Shown here in pieces: positions 9,061 through 17,486 of a stretch of 64,000 nt of DNA. A model generated the notes under the pieces. The model saw nothing but the letters and a program-made list of their open reading frames with translations, searched no databases and was not told where the DNA came from. The stretch's first letter is position 1, and the number at the start of each line of letters is the position of its first letter. The position numbers and the translations under genes are program-made. Origin of the DNA: Eubacterium_G segne (GTDB taxonomy: Bacteria > Bacillota > Clostridia > Lachnospirales > Lachnospiraceae); contig NZ_JACOOZ010000010.1 of assembly GCF_014287775.1 (NCBI RefSeq), positions 56,128-120,127 on the forward strand. The letters are read 5' to 3'.

Positions 9061-9147
9061 GTGAAAGAATATATAGTGGGATTAGGACTAGGAATTATTT
9101 TGATTAATATTATATACACAAACATTGTTTTGTGGGAAAGAAATTAA
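9061..9147 (+). CDS. Predicted 28-residue membrane peptide
   Basis: A GTG start lies 7 bp after AAAGGAGA. The peptide is almost entirely one transmembrane stretch (KEYIVGLGLGIILINIIY) with a charged tail. It ends 3 bp before another small frame, which in turn abuts the 9262 gene, so the three look like one transcription unit. No homologue is recognised. Confidence 0.45.
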   Translation: MKEYIVGLGLGIILINIIYTNIVLWERN

Positions 9148-9150
9148 TAG

Positions 9151-9261
9151 ATGAATGATAAGAAATTCAAGTTAATGCTATCTGCCATAACTATGACGAC
9201 AACAATTTTAAAGGTTGTAGTACAGCATAGAAATCAGGTAAAAAGGGAGAAAGGCAAATAG
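9151..9261 (+). CDS. Predicted 36-residue basic peptide
   Basis: ATG at 9151, TAG at 9259-9261, with the next ATG immediately after. The sequence has a short hydrophobic centre (LMLSAITMTTTILKVVV) and a basic end (HRNQVKREKGK). The head-to-tail packing with both neighbours is the main support. Function unknown. Confidence 0.4.
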   Translation: MNDKKFKLMLSAITMTTTILKVVVQHRNQVKREKGK

Positions 9262-9627
9262 ATGGTAAAAACATATTGGACGAAAAAACAAAATATACAA
9301 TTATTAAATGATTGTAAAACATATAATATTCCTTTAACAGTAGAAGAAGAAATAAAAAGAGTATTGAATGTATTAGATTTGAATTACGGAATCGAAAGAA
9401 GCTTAGAAGAAGATGGAGGATGCGTTTTCCTATTGATATCTGATGAAGAGAAGGAACATAGCAAAATAATGAAAAAATATTTTGTAGACAAAGAGGATTG
9501 TGAGTTTAAAGATATATTAGTTGAAAACAAGGGCGAACAGTGGATTCCTGAACTATATATTTCAGCTACAGAATATAGCATTACTATTGTGCACCAAAGG
9601 GGGAGAAAAGAAAAAATGTTTAATTGA
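9262..9627 (+). CDS. Hypothetical protein, 121 residues
   Basis: A small soluble, acidic protein (KKQNIQLLNDCKTYNIPLTV ... DGGCVFLLISDEEKEH ... ELYISATEYSITIVHQRGRK). No signal peptide, membrane segment or recognised motif. An AGGGAGAAAGG site precedes the ATG, and it starts one base after the stop of the 36-residue frame. The family is not recognised. Confidence 0.7.
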   Translation: MVKTYWTKKQNIQLLNDCKTYNIPLTVEEEIKRVLNVLDLNYGIERSLEEDGGCVFLLISDEEKEHSKIMKKYFVDKEDCEFKDILVENKGEQWIPELYISATEYSITIVHQRGRKEKMFN

Positions 9628-9700
9628 TATTTAACACACGGATAAGTATAATATAAATATAGAACAAAAGTCGTAGACTTATTTGGAAAGAGGTGTTAAA

Positions 9701-10009
9701 GTGCAAATAGATGAATTAAAAAAGTATATTTCAGAAAACGCTATTCGATGGTCTGCACATTGTTTGGAGAGGATGCAGGAAAGAGACATTTCAAGAGCAG
9801 ATGTTAAAAAATGTGCTTTGGAAGGTGAAATAATTGAAGATTATCCAGATGATTTTCCACATCCTAGTTGTTTAATTTTTGGATATACTATAAATGATAA
9901 AATAATACATGTTGTTGCTGGAAGTGATGGAAAATATATTTATATTATTACAGCATACTTTCCAAATACAATCAAGTTTGAAAAAGATTTAAAGACAAGG
10001 AGGAAATAG
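9701..10009 (+). CDS. DUF4258 protein, probable toxin of a toxin-antitoxin pair
   Basis: About 102 residues. The pattern is that of DUF4258 (IRWSAHCLERMQERDISRADVKKCALEGEIIEDYP ... HVVAGSDGKYIYIITAYFP), a RelE/BrnT-like fold thought to act as an mRNA-cleaving toxin. I choose GTG 9701, 6 bp after AGAGGTG, over the in-frame TTG at 9683. The next gene, starting 2 bp after the stop, encodes a YgiT-type zinc-finger protein, the usual partner. Toxin activity is inferred from family and context. Confidence 0.85.
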   Translation: MQIDELKKYISENAIRWSAHCLERMQERDISRADVKKCALEGEIIEDYPDDFPHPSCLIFGYTINDKIIHVVAGSDGKYIYIITAYFPNTIKFEKDLKTRRK

Positions 10010-10011
10010 TT

Positions 10012-10239
10012 ATGTGTATGTTTTGTAAATGTGATACAGTAAAAGAAAGTACTACAACTCATGTTGTTAATTACAAAAATAGTATAATTGTAATTAAAAA
10101 TGTTCCTTGTGAAGAATGTGAGCAGTGTGGAGAAAAGTATTACACAGATGAAGTTGCTGAGCAGTTAGAAAAAATGGTTAACCTAGCAAAGCAAATGATG
10201 CAGGAAATTGCCGTTTTAGATTATTCAAAGGTAGCATAA
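10012..10239 (+). CDS. YgiT-type zinc-finger protein, probable antitoxin
   Basis: A 75-residue MqsA N-terminus-like protein. Two zinc pairs are seen: MCMFCKC at the start and CEECEQCGEKYYTDEVAEQLE in the middle, the standard YgiT pattern. A helix follows, but no XRE domain, so it is the short form. It lies 2 bp after the DUF4258 gene, after an AGGAGG site inside that gene's end. It probably neutralises the neighbour and autoregulates the pair. Confidence 0.87.
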   Translation: MCMFCKCDTVKESTTTHVVNYKNSIIVIKNVPCEECEQCGEKYYTDEVAEQLEKMVNLAKQMMQEIAVLDYSKVA

Positions 10240-10353
10240 AAAGATAAAGCAGAAAGAGGAGTGGCTGTAGTAAGCCTATGATATGTAACGGCTCAGGCAG
10301 CGATTGCTAACAAGTAATTAATATACTGGTAAGTGATATAATTATAAGAAATT

Positions 10354-10384
10354 ACCCCTGCATACATGGTGTGCAGGGGGTTTT
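10354..10384 (+). terminator. Terminator after the DUF4258/YgiT pair
   Basis: The stem CCCCTGCA / TGCAGGGG with a short loop (ATACATGGTG) is followed by GTTTT. It lies 115 bp past the antitoxin stop. The 90 bp before it (10250-10340) are GC-richer than their surroundings and might hold a structured RNA, but no named family fits. Confidence 0.85.
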
Positions 10385-10471
10385 GCAAAAAAGCATGTTG
10401 GTTATCTAAAAAGGAAAGTATTTCATATGAAAACTAAAATTATATTATAGTAATTTACAAAGGTGAGAAAG

Positions 10472-11101
10472 ATGAAAGTGCTACTGGGAACAACTAATCC
10501 GTCAAAGGTAAAGAGGTTTTCTAAATTGTTAGAAAATTATAATATAGAATTTATAACATTAAAAGATTTAGAAATAAAAGATGAACCGGATGAGACAGGA
10601 AAAACGCCGGAAGAAAATGCAATATGCAAAGCAAGATATTATGGCAAATATTTTGATAGGGTGATTTGTAATGATTCAGGATTATATTTTGAGGAACTAA
10701 GTTTAGAAGATGAGAGACAACCGGGATTAAATGTCAGAACTCCAATGGGAATGAGCAGATTATCAGATGAAGAAATGATTGAGTATTATTCAAACCTTAT
10801 AGCGGAGCTTGGCGGAAAGGTGTCTGCCTATTATCTGGACGGTATAGCTGTATATAACAATGGTATGATTTCGTCATTTATGGATAGAGAGTCAGCAAAA
10901 AATATAGGCGCTTTTTATATGATAGATAAAGCGTCCTCTAAAAGATTTGAGGGATGGCCACTTGATTCTCTGTCGGTTAGTAGAGAAACAGGAAGATATT
11001 TTGTTGATGGCAGTGATACTGAAAGTAAGGAAAATATAATATATGGTGAGTATGAAAAGAGAATAGTAGGATTTTTGAAGGAAGCCTTGGGGATTAAATA
11101 G
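10472..11101 (+). CDS. RdgB/HAM1-like non-canonical purine NTP pyrophosphatase
   Basis: About 209 residues of the HAM1 family. The N-terminus (MKVLLGTTNPSKVKRF) has the classic TxNxxK motif; later there are ETGKTPEENAICKARYY and the CNDSGLYFEEL acidic centre. These enzymes remove deaminated purine nucleotides (ITP, XTP). It is divergent from the housekeeping RdgB in its middle (YYLDGIAVYNNG). The ATG at 10472 follows AAAGGTGAG; an in-frame GTG lies at 10463 inside that site. Confidence 0.85.
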   Translation: MKVLLGTTNPSKVKRFSKLLENYNIEFITLKDLEIKDEPDETGKTPEENAICKARYYGKYFDRVICNDSGLYFEELSLEDERQPGLNVRTPMGMSRLSDEEMIEYYSNLIAELGGKVSAYYLDGIAVYNNGMISSFMDRESAKNIGAFYMIDKASSKRFEGWPLDSLSVSRETGRYFVDGSDTESKENIIYGEYEKRIVGFLKEALGIK

Positions 11102-11113
11102 GAGAAAAATATC

Positions 11114-11248
11114 ATGACACTACAGGAATTTATAACCAAATTTAATATAAATCTAAATAAACAACAGTTAGAAGCAGTGCAGAGCGTCGAAAAGCCTACA
11201 CTGCTTTTAGCTGTACCCGGAAGTGGAAAGACTACAGTTTTTGCATAA
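11114..11248 (+). pseudogene. Truncated UvrD/Rep-type helicase N-terminus
   Basis: Only the first 44 codons remain: LNKQQLEAVQSV is the Q-motif and LLLAVPGSGKTT the Walker A loop of superfamily 1A helicases, then the frame stops at TAA. It follows HAM1 by 12 bp with its own GGAG site, so the intact gene was once in that operon. Confidence 0.75.
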
Positions 11249-11264
11249 AACTAAATTGTGTTAC

Positions 11265-11590
11265 ATTTATATGGGGAGCAAGAGGACACTTCTTCTGGAA
11301 TGGTAATAAACGAACCGGTTTATTGCTTGAAAATAAGATTTTGATTTCTTCAGGTGCAGGTATTATGACTATTATGGATAAATATATTGAACAGTTTAAT
11401 TCGCTATTGCTGTAGTATTATAATATTGGAAGAAGCGAAGAACTACAGATGTTGTTAGATTATTTTGATGGCAGATAACCTGAAAGTCAGCTACCACATT
11501 CTCTTTTGACGGAAAAGATGCAGGAAAGATAGTTTTATCAGGACATTACGCTGAAACGGATGTAAAGAATGCAATAGATGGAAAAGAAGT
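11265..11590 (+). pseudogene. Fic-domain fragment and adjacent gene debris
   Basis: The segment 11280-11415 translates as FFWNGNKRTGLLLENKILIS and on to FNSLLL, the core of a Fic motif; further debris (SEELQMLLDYFDG) follows after a stop. From about 11500 another frame reads TTFSFDGKDAGKIVLSGHYA. None has a start or full domain. With the helicase stub just upstream, this is a graveyard of gene pieces. Confidence 0.6.
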
Positions 11591-11593
11591 TAA

Positions 11594-11621
11594 TTGAAAA
11601 CAACAGTGCATATGTTATACT
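11594..11621 (+). promoter_or_regulatory. Sigma-A-type promoter of the amidase-like gene
   Basis: TTGAAA (11594-11599) and TATACT (11616-11621) are separated by 16 bp and lie 37 bp upstream of the ATG. Confidence 0.65.
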
Positions 11622-11657
11622 GAAAAAGTGGAAAAATAAGAGATAATACAAAGGGGT

Positions 11658-12656
11658 ATGAACATGAACAACATCAAAATATTTAAAACAATAAAATATG
11701 CACTTGGAATTTTATCGATATGTACATTGATGAGCATAGCTACATTTTCTACTCAGACAAAGGCTGAGGTTTCAGGAGAGAAGGTTACAACATCCGTAGA
11801 AGCAGTAACAACTAAGCCATCTGAAAGTACAAAAACTACAGAGACAACTAAGCTCGCAGAAACTACAAAGCCACAGGAAACTACCAAAGCATCAAATATT
11901 AAAAAGTCAACTTTGAATCCAGTCAAGTCTAAGGTTATTTTGCTTGATCCGGGACATTGCAAGAAGCATATAGGTGCAAGGGGCAATGGATTAAAAGAAG
12001 AGGATGTTAATTTGGACATTGGCAAGGTTTGTAGAAATTACTTAAATAAATATTCAGATGTAACTGTTTATATGACAAGAACTAATAGCAAGTGCGTTAA
12101 AAAACTTAAGCTAGGCGATTGCCTTACAGCAAGAAATCATTTGGCAAAAAGGTTAAGTGCAGATGCAAAGGGCATTATTAATTATTACAAGCTTAGTGCA
12201 AAAAACACCGAAGGTGATTTTCAGATAATTTCAGGCAAGACATATTTTGTTGACAAGGAAGGAAATAAAATAGCAGGCTGGGTAAAAAAAGACGGAAAGT
12301 GGTATCACTTTAACAACAAAACAGCCGTTATGAATAAAGGTTTCTTTAAAGAAGCAGGAAACAAATTTTATCTGAATCCGAAGACTGGAGAAATGACAAG
12401 CGGTTGGTTTACTATTAGTGGTAAAAGTTATTTGGCAAAAGGTAACGGAGTTGTAGTAACTAATCAGATTTACACAGACGGAGTGAAAAGTTATTTCTTC
12501 AAGAAAAGTGGAAAAAGAAAAAACGGCTGGGTAACATACAAAAATGCTAAATACTATTTTTCAAAGACAAAAGGCATGCTTAAAGGCAAACAGAAAATCA
12601 AAGGAAAAAGATATACTTTTAGTAAGAAAACAGGAAAGCTTAAAAAGAAGAAATAA
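11658..12656 (+). CDS. Secreted amidase-like, cell-wall-binding-repeat protein
   Basis: 332 residues. A signal peptide (basic start, hydrophobic 13-30) is followed by a Thr-rich linker (residues 45-80). Next comes the first half of an Amidase_3 domain (VILLDPGHCKKHIGARGNG with the zinc His, EEDVNLDIGKV with the Glu). Then 6-7 choline-binding-type repeats follow (GKTYFVDKEGNKIAGWVKKDGKWYHF and similar). The amidase domain stops near RLSADA, where the second zinc ligand region (SLHxN) should start, so the central half is missing and catalysis is doubtful. It would act at the cell wall, perhaps only as a binding protein. Confidence 0.85.
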   Translation: MNMNNIKIFKTIKYALGILSICTLMSIATFSTQTKAEVSGEKVTTSVEAVTTKPSESTKTTETTKLAETTKPQETTKASNIKKSTLNPVKSKVILLDPGHCKKHIGARGNGLKEEDVNLDIGKVCRNYLNKYSDVTVYMTRTNSKCVKKLKLGDCLTARNHLAKRLSADAKGIINYYKLSAKNTEGDFQIISGKTYFVDKEGNKIAGWVKKDGKWYHFNNKTAVMNKGFFKEAGNKFYLNPKTGEMTSGWFTISGKSYLAKGNGVVVTNQIYTDGVKSYFFKKSGKRKNGWVTYKNAKYYFSKTKGMLKGKQKIKGKRYTFSKKTGKLKKKK

Positions 12657-12685
12657 GTATATAATTGTTGTAAAGGAGAAGAATT

Positions 12686-13156
12686 TTGAACAAAAATATA
12701 TTTTTAGCACCGGGAACACACGTTGTAGGAAATGTTGAAATAGGCAACAATGTTGGGATTTGGTACAATGCGGTAGTTCGTGGTGATATGGAAGGAATAA
12801 CAATAGGCGATAATTCTAATGTGCAGGACAATTGCACATTGCACACAGGTAATGGCTTTGCGTTAACCATTGGCAATGGGGTAACAATAGGTCATAACGC
12901 CATAGTTCATGGTTGTACAGTTGGCGACAATACAGTTATTGGAATGGGAAGCATTCTTCTGAATGGAGCAAAAGTAGGCAAGAATTGCATTATTGGTGCC
13001 GGTGCTTTAGTAACGGGAAAAATGGAAATCCCTGACAATTCAATGGCATTTGGTAATCCTGCTAAAGTTATCCGAAATCTTACCGAAGCAGAAATAGAAG
13101 ACAATAGAGAGAATGCAGAAGAATATGTGAAATTAATGATGCAGGAGGTAAAGTAG
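12686..13156 (+). CDS. Gamma-carbonic-anhydrase-like left-handed beta-helix protein
   Basis: 156 residues with repeated hexapeptides (VGNVEIGNNVGIWYNAVVRG, ITIGDNSNVQDNCTLHTG, VTIGHNAIVHG) and a closing helix. The three histidines of the gamma-CA zinc site are present (LHTG and GHNAIVH). Such proteins are carbonic anhydrases or PaaY-like thioesterases; activity here is not certain. The TTG at 12686 lies 8 bp after AAAGGAGA. A small membrane protein gene follows 1 bp later. Confidence 0.9.
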   Translation: MNKNIFLAPGTHVVGNVEIGNNVGIWYNAVVRGDMEGITIGDNSNVQDNCTLHTGNGFALTIGNGVTIGHNAIVHGCTVGDNTVIGMGSILLNGAKVGKNCIIGAGALVTGKMEIPDNSMAFGNPAKVIRNLTEAEIEDNRENAEEYVKLMMQEVK

Positions 13157-13157
13157 A

Positions 13158-13385
13158 ATGCTAGTAACAATAAGAACAATCTTAGGCATTATATGCTTGG
13201 TACTTTGCATGTTGGATATTTGTTTTTTAATAAAAATTAGAAGGACAATGAAAATGGAATCATTAACCAAAGAAGATATTTTATTAAAAGATAGTTTAAC
13301 ATATAAAGAGTTGATGAAATCACTTAAGCTGTTTGGTGCAATAGCAATATTGGCGTTTGTGGTAATAATTCTTAGCTGGTTTTAG
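13158..13385 (+). CDS. Small membrane protein with two transmembrane segments
   Basis: 75 residues: a membrane helix at residues 5-25, a charged cytosolic-type loop (KIRRTMKMESLTKEDILLKD), and a second helix at 57-75. The start is 1 bp after the preceding stop, with CAGGAGG in the end of that gene. It lies between the beta-helix gene and mutT. No family recognised. Confidence 0.7.
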   Translation: MLVTIRTILGIICLVLCMLDICFLIKIRRTMKMESLTKEDILLKDSLTYKELMKSLKLFGAIAILAFVVIILSWF

Positions 13386-13399
13386 AGGTGGATTTTTGG

Positions 13400-13861
13400 A
13401 TGAAAGTTACGACTTTGTGTTACATAGAAAAAGATGAAAAATATTTAATGTTACATAGAACTAAAAAAGAAAATGACATTAATAAGGATAAGTGGATTGG
13501 CGTAGGCGGTCACGCAGAAGGAAATGAAAGCCCTGAGGAATGTCTTTTAAGAGAAGTAAAAGAGGAGACAGGCTTGGAATTGTTGGCGTATAAGTTTAGA
13601 GGTTTGCTAACTTTTGTAAGTGATGACTGTGAGCCTGAAATGATGTGCCTTTTTACATCGGACGATTTTCGTGGAGAGATTATTACCTGCGACGAGGGAG
13701 AATTGGAATGGGTAAGCAAGACGGAAGTGCCTAAACTTCCAACATGGGAAGGGGATGCTATTTTTCTAAAGTTGTTGCTTGATAATGAAGAAAGATTTTT
13801 TACATTAAAGCTTGTTTATGAAAATGAAAAATTGGTTGAAAAGGCAGTGCAAATCTATTAA
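13400..13861 (+). CDS. MutT-like NUDIX hydrolase (8-oxo-dGTP diphosphatase type)
   Basis: About 153 residues (MKVTTLCYIEKDEKYLMLHRTKK, then GGHAEGNESPEECLLREVKEETGLELL, a perfect NUDIX box). The WIGVGGHAE context is typical of clostridial 8-oxo-dGTP diphosphatases that sanitise the nucleotide pool. I choose ATG 13400 after AGAGGTGG; an in-frame GTG at 13388 overlaps the ribosome site. Confidence 0.9.
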   Translation: MKVTTLCYIEKDEKYLMLHRTKKENDINKDKWIGVGGHAEGNESPEECLLREVKEETGLELLAYKFRGLLTFVSDDCEPEMMCLFTSDDFRGEIITCDEGELEWVSKTEVPKLPTWEGDAIFLKLLLDNEERFFTLKLVYENEKLVEKAVQIY

Positions 13862-14024
13862 AAAATCATAAAATATTCGAGAAATACTTCTAAAAAATAT
13901 TTATGATAAAATAAAGATGAAAACGTTTCAATTGTCACAACCACGAAAAAAGAAAATCCATATTGATTTCTCCCGAAACAATAGTACAATCAAGTTATAA
14001 GTGTATGAACAGGAGGACAAGATC

Positions 14025-14921
14025 ATGAAAGGAAATTTAAAAAAATCTTTATCAATCTTTGGAGCATTGTTTTTTGCTTTTACAGCAGGATTTTTGCTTA
14101 GCAATGTCAATGTTTACGCAGCAACTAACCAGACACTTGAACTGAACAAGGATTATTATTTTGACTTGAATGGAGATGGGCAGGCGGAGAAGATTAAGTA
14201 CACAACTCAGGTTAATAAAGATGATAATGACTTCTTTAATAGTGTAAGTTTGTTTATAAATGATAAGAATGTTTACACTAAGAAGTTAACAGACACTTGG
14301 GCTAAGTATACGGTTCTTGATATTGACAGTAGTGATAATACTTTGGAATTGAATTTGCAGATTGGAGGCTATTCGGATGTTATGGATTACAGTTCATTTC
14401 AGAGATGGAATGGTGCGTCAATTGTAGAATTTGATAACGATAAAAACAAGGCTTTGAATTATACAAGAGAGTATTCTTTTAGCAATGTAAAAGGCAACGG
14501 CAGATTTAATATTGTGGTAGATACACCATATTCATTGCCAATTGGCTGTTTTTATGCTAACATTCCATTGAAATTACAGAATAACAAGATTATAACAACT
14601 ACAGGAACATATAATCTTGTAGGAAGTTCAAAGAAGTATAAGTATAAGGCTAAGAGTAATATTAAGGTTTACAAAAAAGCATCAAAGAAGTCAAAGGTGA
14701 AATTTACAGTCAAAAAAGGTGACAAGATTAAAATCATAAAAATTAAACCAATGAAGAATGTGGCAAAACGTCCACAGGGCAAGTACGGAGAGGAAAAGCC
14801 AATTAATGCTTATGCTTATGTAAAAACAAAATCAGGAAAGAAAGGTTGGATTTACCTAAGTAAAAAGAAATCAAGCTGGGGCAGGAAGATGTTGTTTAAA
14901 AAAGTTCCGGGCTGGGGTTGA
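14025..14921 (+). CDS. Secreted protein with SH3-like C-terminal domain
   Basis: About 298 residues. A signal peptide ends at VNVYAATN. The first part has a calcium-loop-like DLNGDGQAEKIKY, typical of VCBS/FG-GAP-like secreted proteins. The C-terminal third is very basic and SH3b-like (KYKAKSNIKVYKKASKKSK ... FTVKKGDKIKIIKIKPM ... AYVKTKSGKKGWIYL), a wall-binding fold. ATG 14025 follows AGGAGGACAAG. Role in the envelope is inferred; no enzyme motif is seen. Confidence 0.82.
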   Translation: MKGNLKKSLSIFGALFFAFTAGFLLSNVNVYAATNQTLELNKDYYFDLNGDGQAEKIKYTTQVNKDDNDFFNSVSLFINDKNVYTKKLTDTWAKYTVLDIDSSDNTLELNLQIGGYSDVMDYSSFQRWNGASIVEFDNDKNKALNYTREYSFSNVKGNGRFNIVVDTPYSLPIGCFYANIPLKLQNNKIITTTGTYNLVGSSKKYKYKAKSNIKVYKKASKKSKVKFTVKKGDKIKIIKIKPMKNVAKRPQGKYGEEKPINAYAYVKTKSGKKGWIYLSKKKSSWGRKMLFKKVPGWG

Positions 14922-14933
14922 TAAAGATTGATT

Positions 14934-15902
14934 ATGAGCAAAAGAGAAGATATTTTTGAAAAGTTAGATAATTTAATAGAACAGAATCAGTTTGAACTTG
15001 TGTCAGATAAGGTAGATGATAACAGGCTTAAAGTTATTTATCTTATGAATGATGCGGTTGAAAGTTTTATTGTATTTGAAAATGCAAGAATTACAGGAGA
15101 ATATATAAAGGACTATCAGGGAGAGATTAATACATCCCTGATAGTTCAAAAAAATGACAGTACAGGAAATGGTGAATATGTTTTGGTTGTGCATCAGAAA
15201 GATTCGGTGTGTACTGTATTTTTTGAGGATGTTAGTTTTGAAGTTAATTTGTATAATTACGGAAGAACTGCACATTTTTGGATTGAAGGTTATGAATATT
15301 TAAGACAGCTTGAATACAAAATTTCAATTCTCAGAGATAAACTTGATTATTTGGGAGAAAAGTATTGTAATGATTTGGAGAAAGAGCTGGCTAATCTTAC
15401 AGATTTTCCACCGCTTAATTATTGCTTTTATCCTTCGGTGCCTGAGAAGTATCTTGTGCCAAGGGACAATCCGTGGGAGCCAACAGACAAGACAATCAGT
15501 GTTATGCTTAAGGTGGCAAGAGAGCAGCAGGACAAAATGCTTTATCAGGTTCTTGTTTTATATAAGCAGTTTAAGAACAGAAAGCTTGCAAAAGTTATAG
15601 CAACTATGTTACATAGAAAGTCTCACAGAAAAGTTGTGGAAAGTCTTATGGAAAAAATGACAGAAGCAACAAAGAATTATCCAACAAGAAAGTTTGGAAA
15701 AGCTGCAGACAATGAGCATAAGAAGATTTTGACAAGGGCAAAGCAACTTCAGAACAAGTTAAAACACAAAAAGATAAAGTCAGAGATATTCGTGGAAGAG
15801 CCTTTTGTTGTGGCAACTGATTCCATAGAATACAAAGTGTATCTTATGATATGGAAGAAAAGCCTGATAAACACAAAAGTAGAAATACAGGAAATAAAAT
15901 AA
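14934..15902 (+). CDS. Hypothetical protein, possibly DUF3878
   Basis: About 322 residues, soluble, with no signal. The N-terminal half is beta-rich (SDKVDDNRLKVIYLMNDAVE) and the C-terminal half has long basic helices (KKILTRAKQLQNKLKHKK). The general layout recalls DUF3878 proteins of Firmicutes, but I cannot confirm this. It starts 12 bp after the SH3-like gene, so they may be co-transcribed. Confidence 0.75.
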   Translation: MSKREDIFEKLDNLIEQNQFELVSDKVDDNRLKVIYLMNDAVESFIVFENARITGEYIKDYQGEINTSLIVQKNDSTGNGEYVLVVHQKDSVCTVFFEDVSFEVNLYNYGRTAHFWIEGYEYLRQLEYKISILRDKLDYLGEKYCNDLEKELANLTDFPPLNYCFYPSVPEKYLVPRDNPWEPTDKTISVMLKVAREQQDKMLYQVLVLYKQFKNRKLAKVIATMLHRKSHRKVVESLMEKMTEATKNYPTRKFGKAADNEHKKILTRAKQLQNKLKHKKIKSEIFVEEPFVVATDSIEYKVYLMIWKKSLINTKVEIQEIK

Positions 15903-15954
15903 AGTAAAATAAGAAACAGAAGTATTAAACAATTATTGTATTGCAAATACATAA

Positions 15955-16392
15955 CATAATAAAAAGACAGAAGACTTACAGAATAATTATAGTATCAACG
16001 TTGGAAAGCAGATAAAATTGTCTCCAATTATTTTGCCATATGATGCTACAACCACAAAATTATTATGGTCAAGTAGTAATAGTAAATACGCAGTTGTGGA
16101 TTCAAATGGTAATGTTTTTGCAAAGAAAGCAGGAGCTGGTAAGACAGTAACTATATTTGCAAAGACCACAGATGGCAGCAATATTACATCGTCAATAAAA
16201 TTAAAAATAAATAGAATTTTAGTAAAAAAAATAACATTAAAGGCACCAAAGACTATAAAAGCAGGTAATAAAACAAAGATTAAAATAACTATAAATTCCG
16301 ATGCTACTAACAAAACTGTAAAATGGTCTGTCAATAATAAAAAATATGCAAAGATTAGTTCAAAAGGAGTTTTAGTTACCAAAAAAGATTCC
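15955..16392 (+). pseudogene. BIG2 (bacterial Ig-like) domain remnant
   Basis: The frame reads NVGKQIKLSPIILPYDATT, LLWSSSNSKYAVVDSNGNV and, after an internal repeat, VKWSVNNKKYAKISSKGVLV: two BIG2 domains of a cell-surface protein. There is no start and no signal peptide. The homology stops abruptly near 16385, where the A+T-rich minus-strand block begins. Both ends are lost. Confidence 0.75.
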
Positions 16393-17475
16393 TTATCTCA
16401 TAGAAAAACTATTATTTATAGATAATATACTATACATAAAAAGAACATCTTGATTATCAAATTTTATATAATTATTCAGAATCTTTGAAGAAACATATCT
16501 AATATCAATAACAGTAATCTTCCTATAACCATCTATTAATAGAGGAACTAAACTACTGCCATAAGAATCACGAAAAACAATTAATTCTTTATTACTATTT
16601 GAAGTAGGATTAACAATATCTATAATAGAAGATGCTCCTGATAAATATATATCATATTTATCTAATGATTTTATTTTATCATAATCATATATTTTTGTAT
16701 ATTTTTTAGTTTCATAATTATACACACTACTATTATCAATAGATGGATTAGATATAGTTTTTATAGTATCAATATCTTTAGTTACTGATAGTCTACCAGC
16801 ATAACTACCCTTAAAAGTAGTAATTGTATTTTCAACATTGTTATTAGTTATATCAAAATTCATTTGATTAGCAATAGTATTTGCGACATTAAATAAATCT
16901 TCTTGTTTCCAATGAGTGTCTGTCTTATAATAATTATTAAGTGTTAATTTATCAAATATATTTATATAATTAAGATTTGTTAAATTATTTTTCATCATAT
17001 CTTGTAATTTATTATAATCAAGTTTTAAATTACCTTTATTAACAAAGTAATTTTTATCAGGAATAATAGTATAATATATATTACTATTATTATTCAAATA
17101 TGTATTTTTTATATAATTAATCTTATTTGTTAAATTTTTAATAGAATTAGTATTTAAAGGAAATATTTCTTCAACAATATAATCATCATACATATATAAA
17201 TTGTTGTATTCACCTTTAGTAGATAATTCTATATCTATTTTAATTTTTCTAAAAGTATCTCTTTTGATAAATTGATCCGTAACATAGGAATCAAATTTCT
17301 TAAAATATGTACCATCAAACAAGCTTTTAGTAGTTAATTCTGGCATGGTAGCAAGTTTTCTTCTCTCTGCTATAGAAATATCAGTATCTTTTATTGTAAC
17401 ATTAATCAAAAATAACGAAATTATAGTAAAAAGAAATACTAAAGTTACAACTATATCTTTAGTTTTATCGTTCAT
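16393..17475 (-). CDS. DHHW family protein (AlgX/AlgJ-like, SGNH-type)
   Basis: 360 residues with an N-terminal membrane anchor (VTLVFLFTIISLFLINVTI). The motifs YKTDTHWKQEDLF (the D-x-H pair), IVFRDSYGSSLVPLL (GDSY-like Ser motif) and a final helix are those of DHHW/AlgX-like proteins that pass acyl groups to extracellular polysaccharides. AAGGAGG precedes the ATG. It is the last gene of a three-gene unit with an MBOAT acyltransferase and a DUF4358 protein. It is much more A+T-rich than neighbouring DNA. Confidence 0.88.
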   Translation of the reverse strand: MNDKTKDIVVTLVFLFTIISLFLINVTIKDTDISIAERRKLATMPELTTKSLFDGTYFKKFDSYVTDQFIKRDTFRKIKIDIELSTKGEYNNLYMYDDYIVEEIFPLNTNSIKNLTNKINYIKNTYLNNNSNIYYTIIPDKNYFVNKGNLKLDYNKLQDMMKNNLTNLNYINIFDKLTLNNYYKTDTHWKQEDLFNVANTIANQMNFDITNNNVENTITTFKGSYAGRLSVTKDIDTIKTISNPSIDNSSVYNYETKKYTKIYDYDKIKSLDKYDIYLSGASSIIDIVNPTSNSNKELIVFRDSYGSSLVPLLIDGYRKITVIDIRYVSSKILNNYIKFDNQDVLFMYSILSINNSFSMR

Positions 17476-17486
17476 GTATAACCTCC

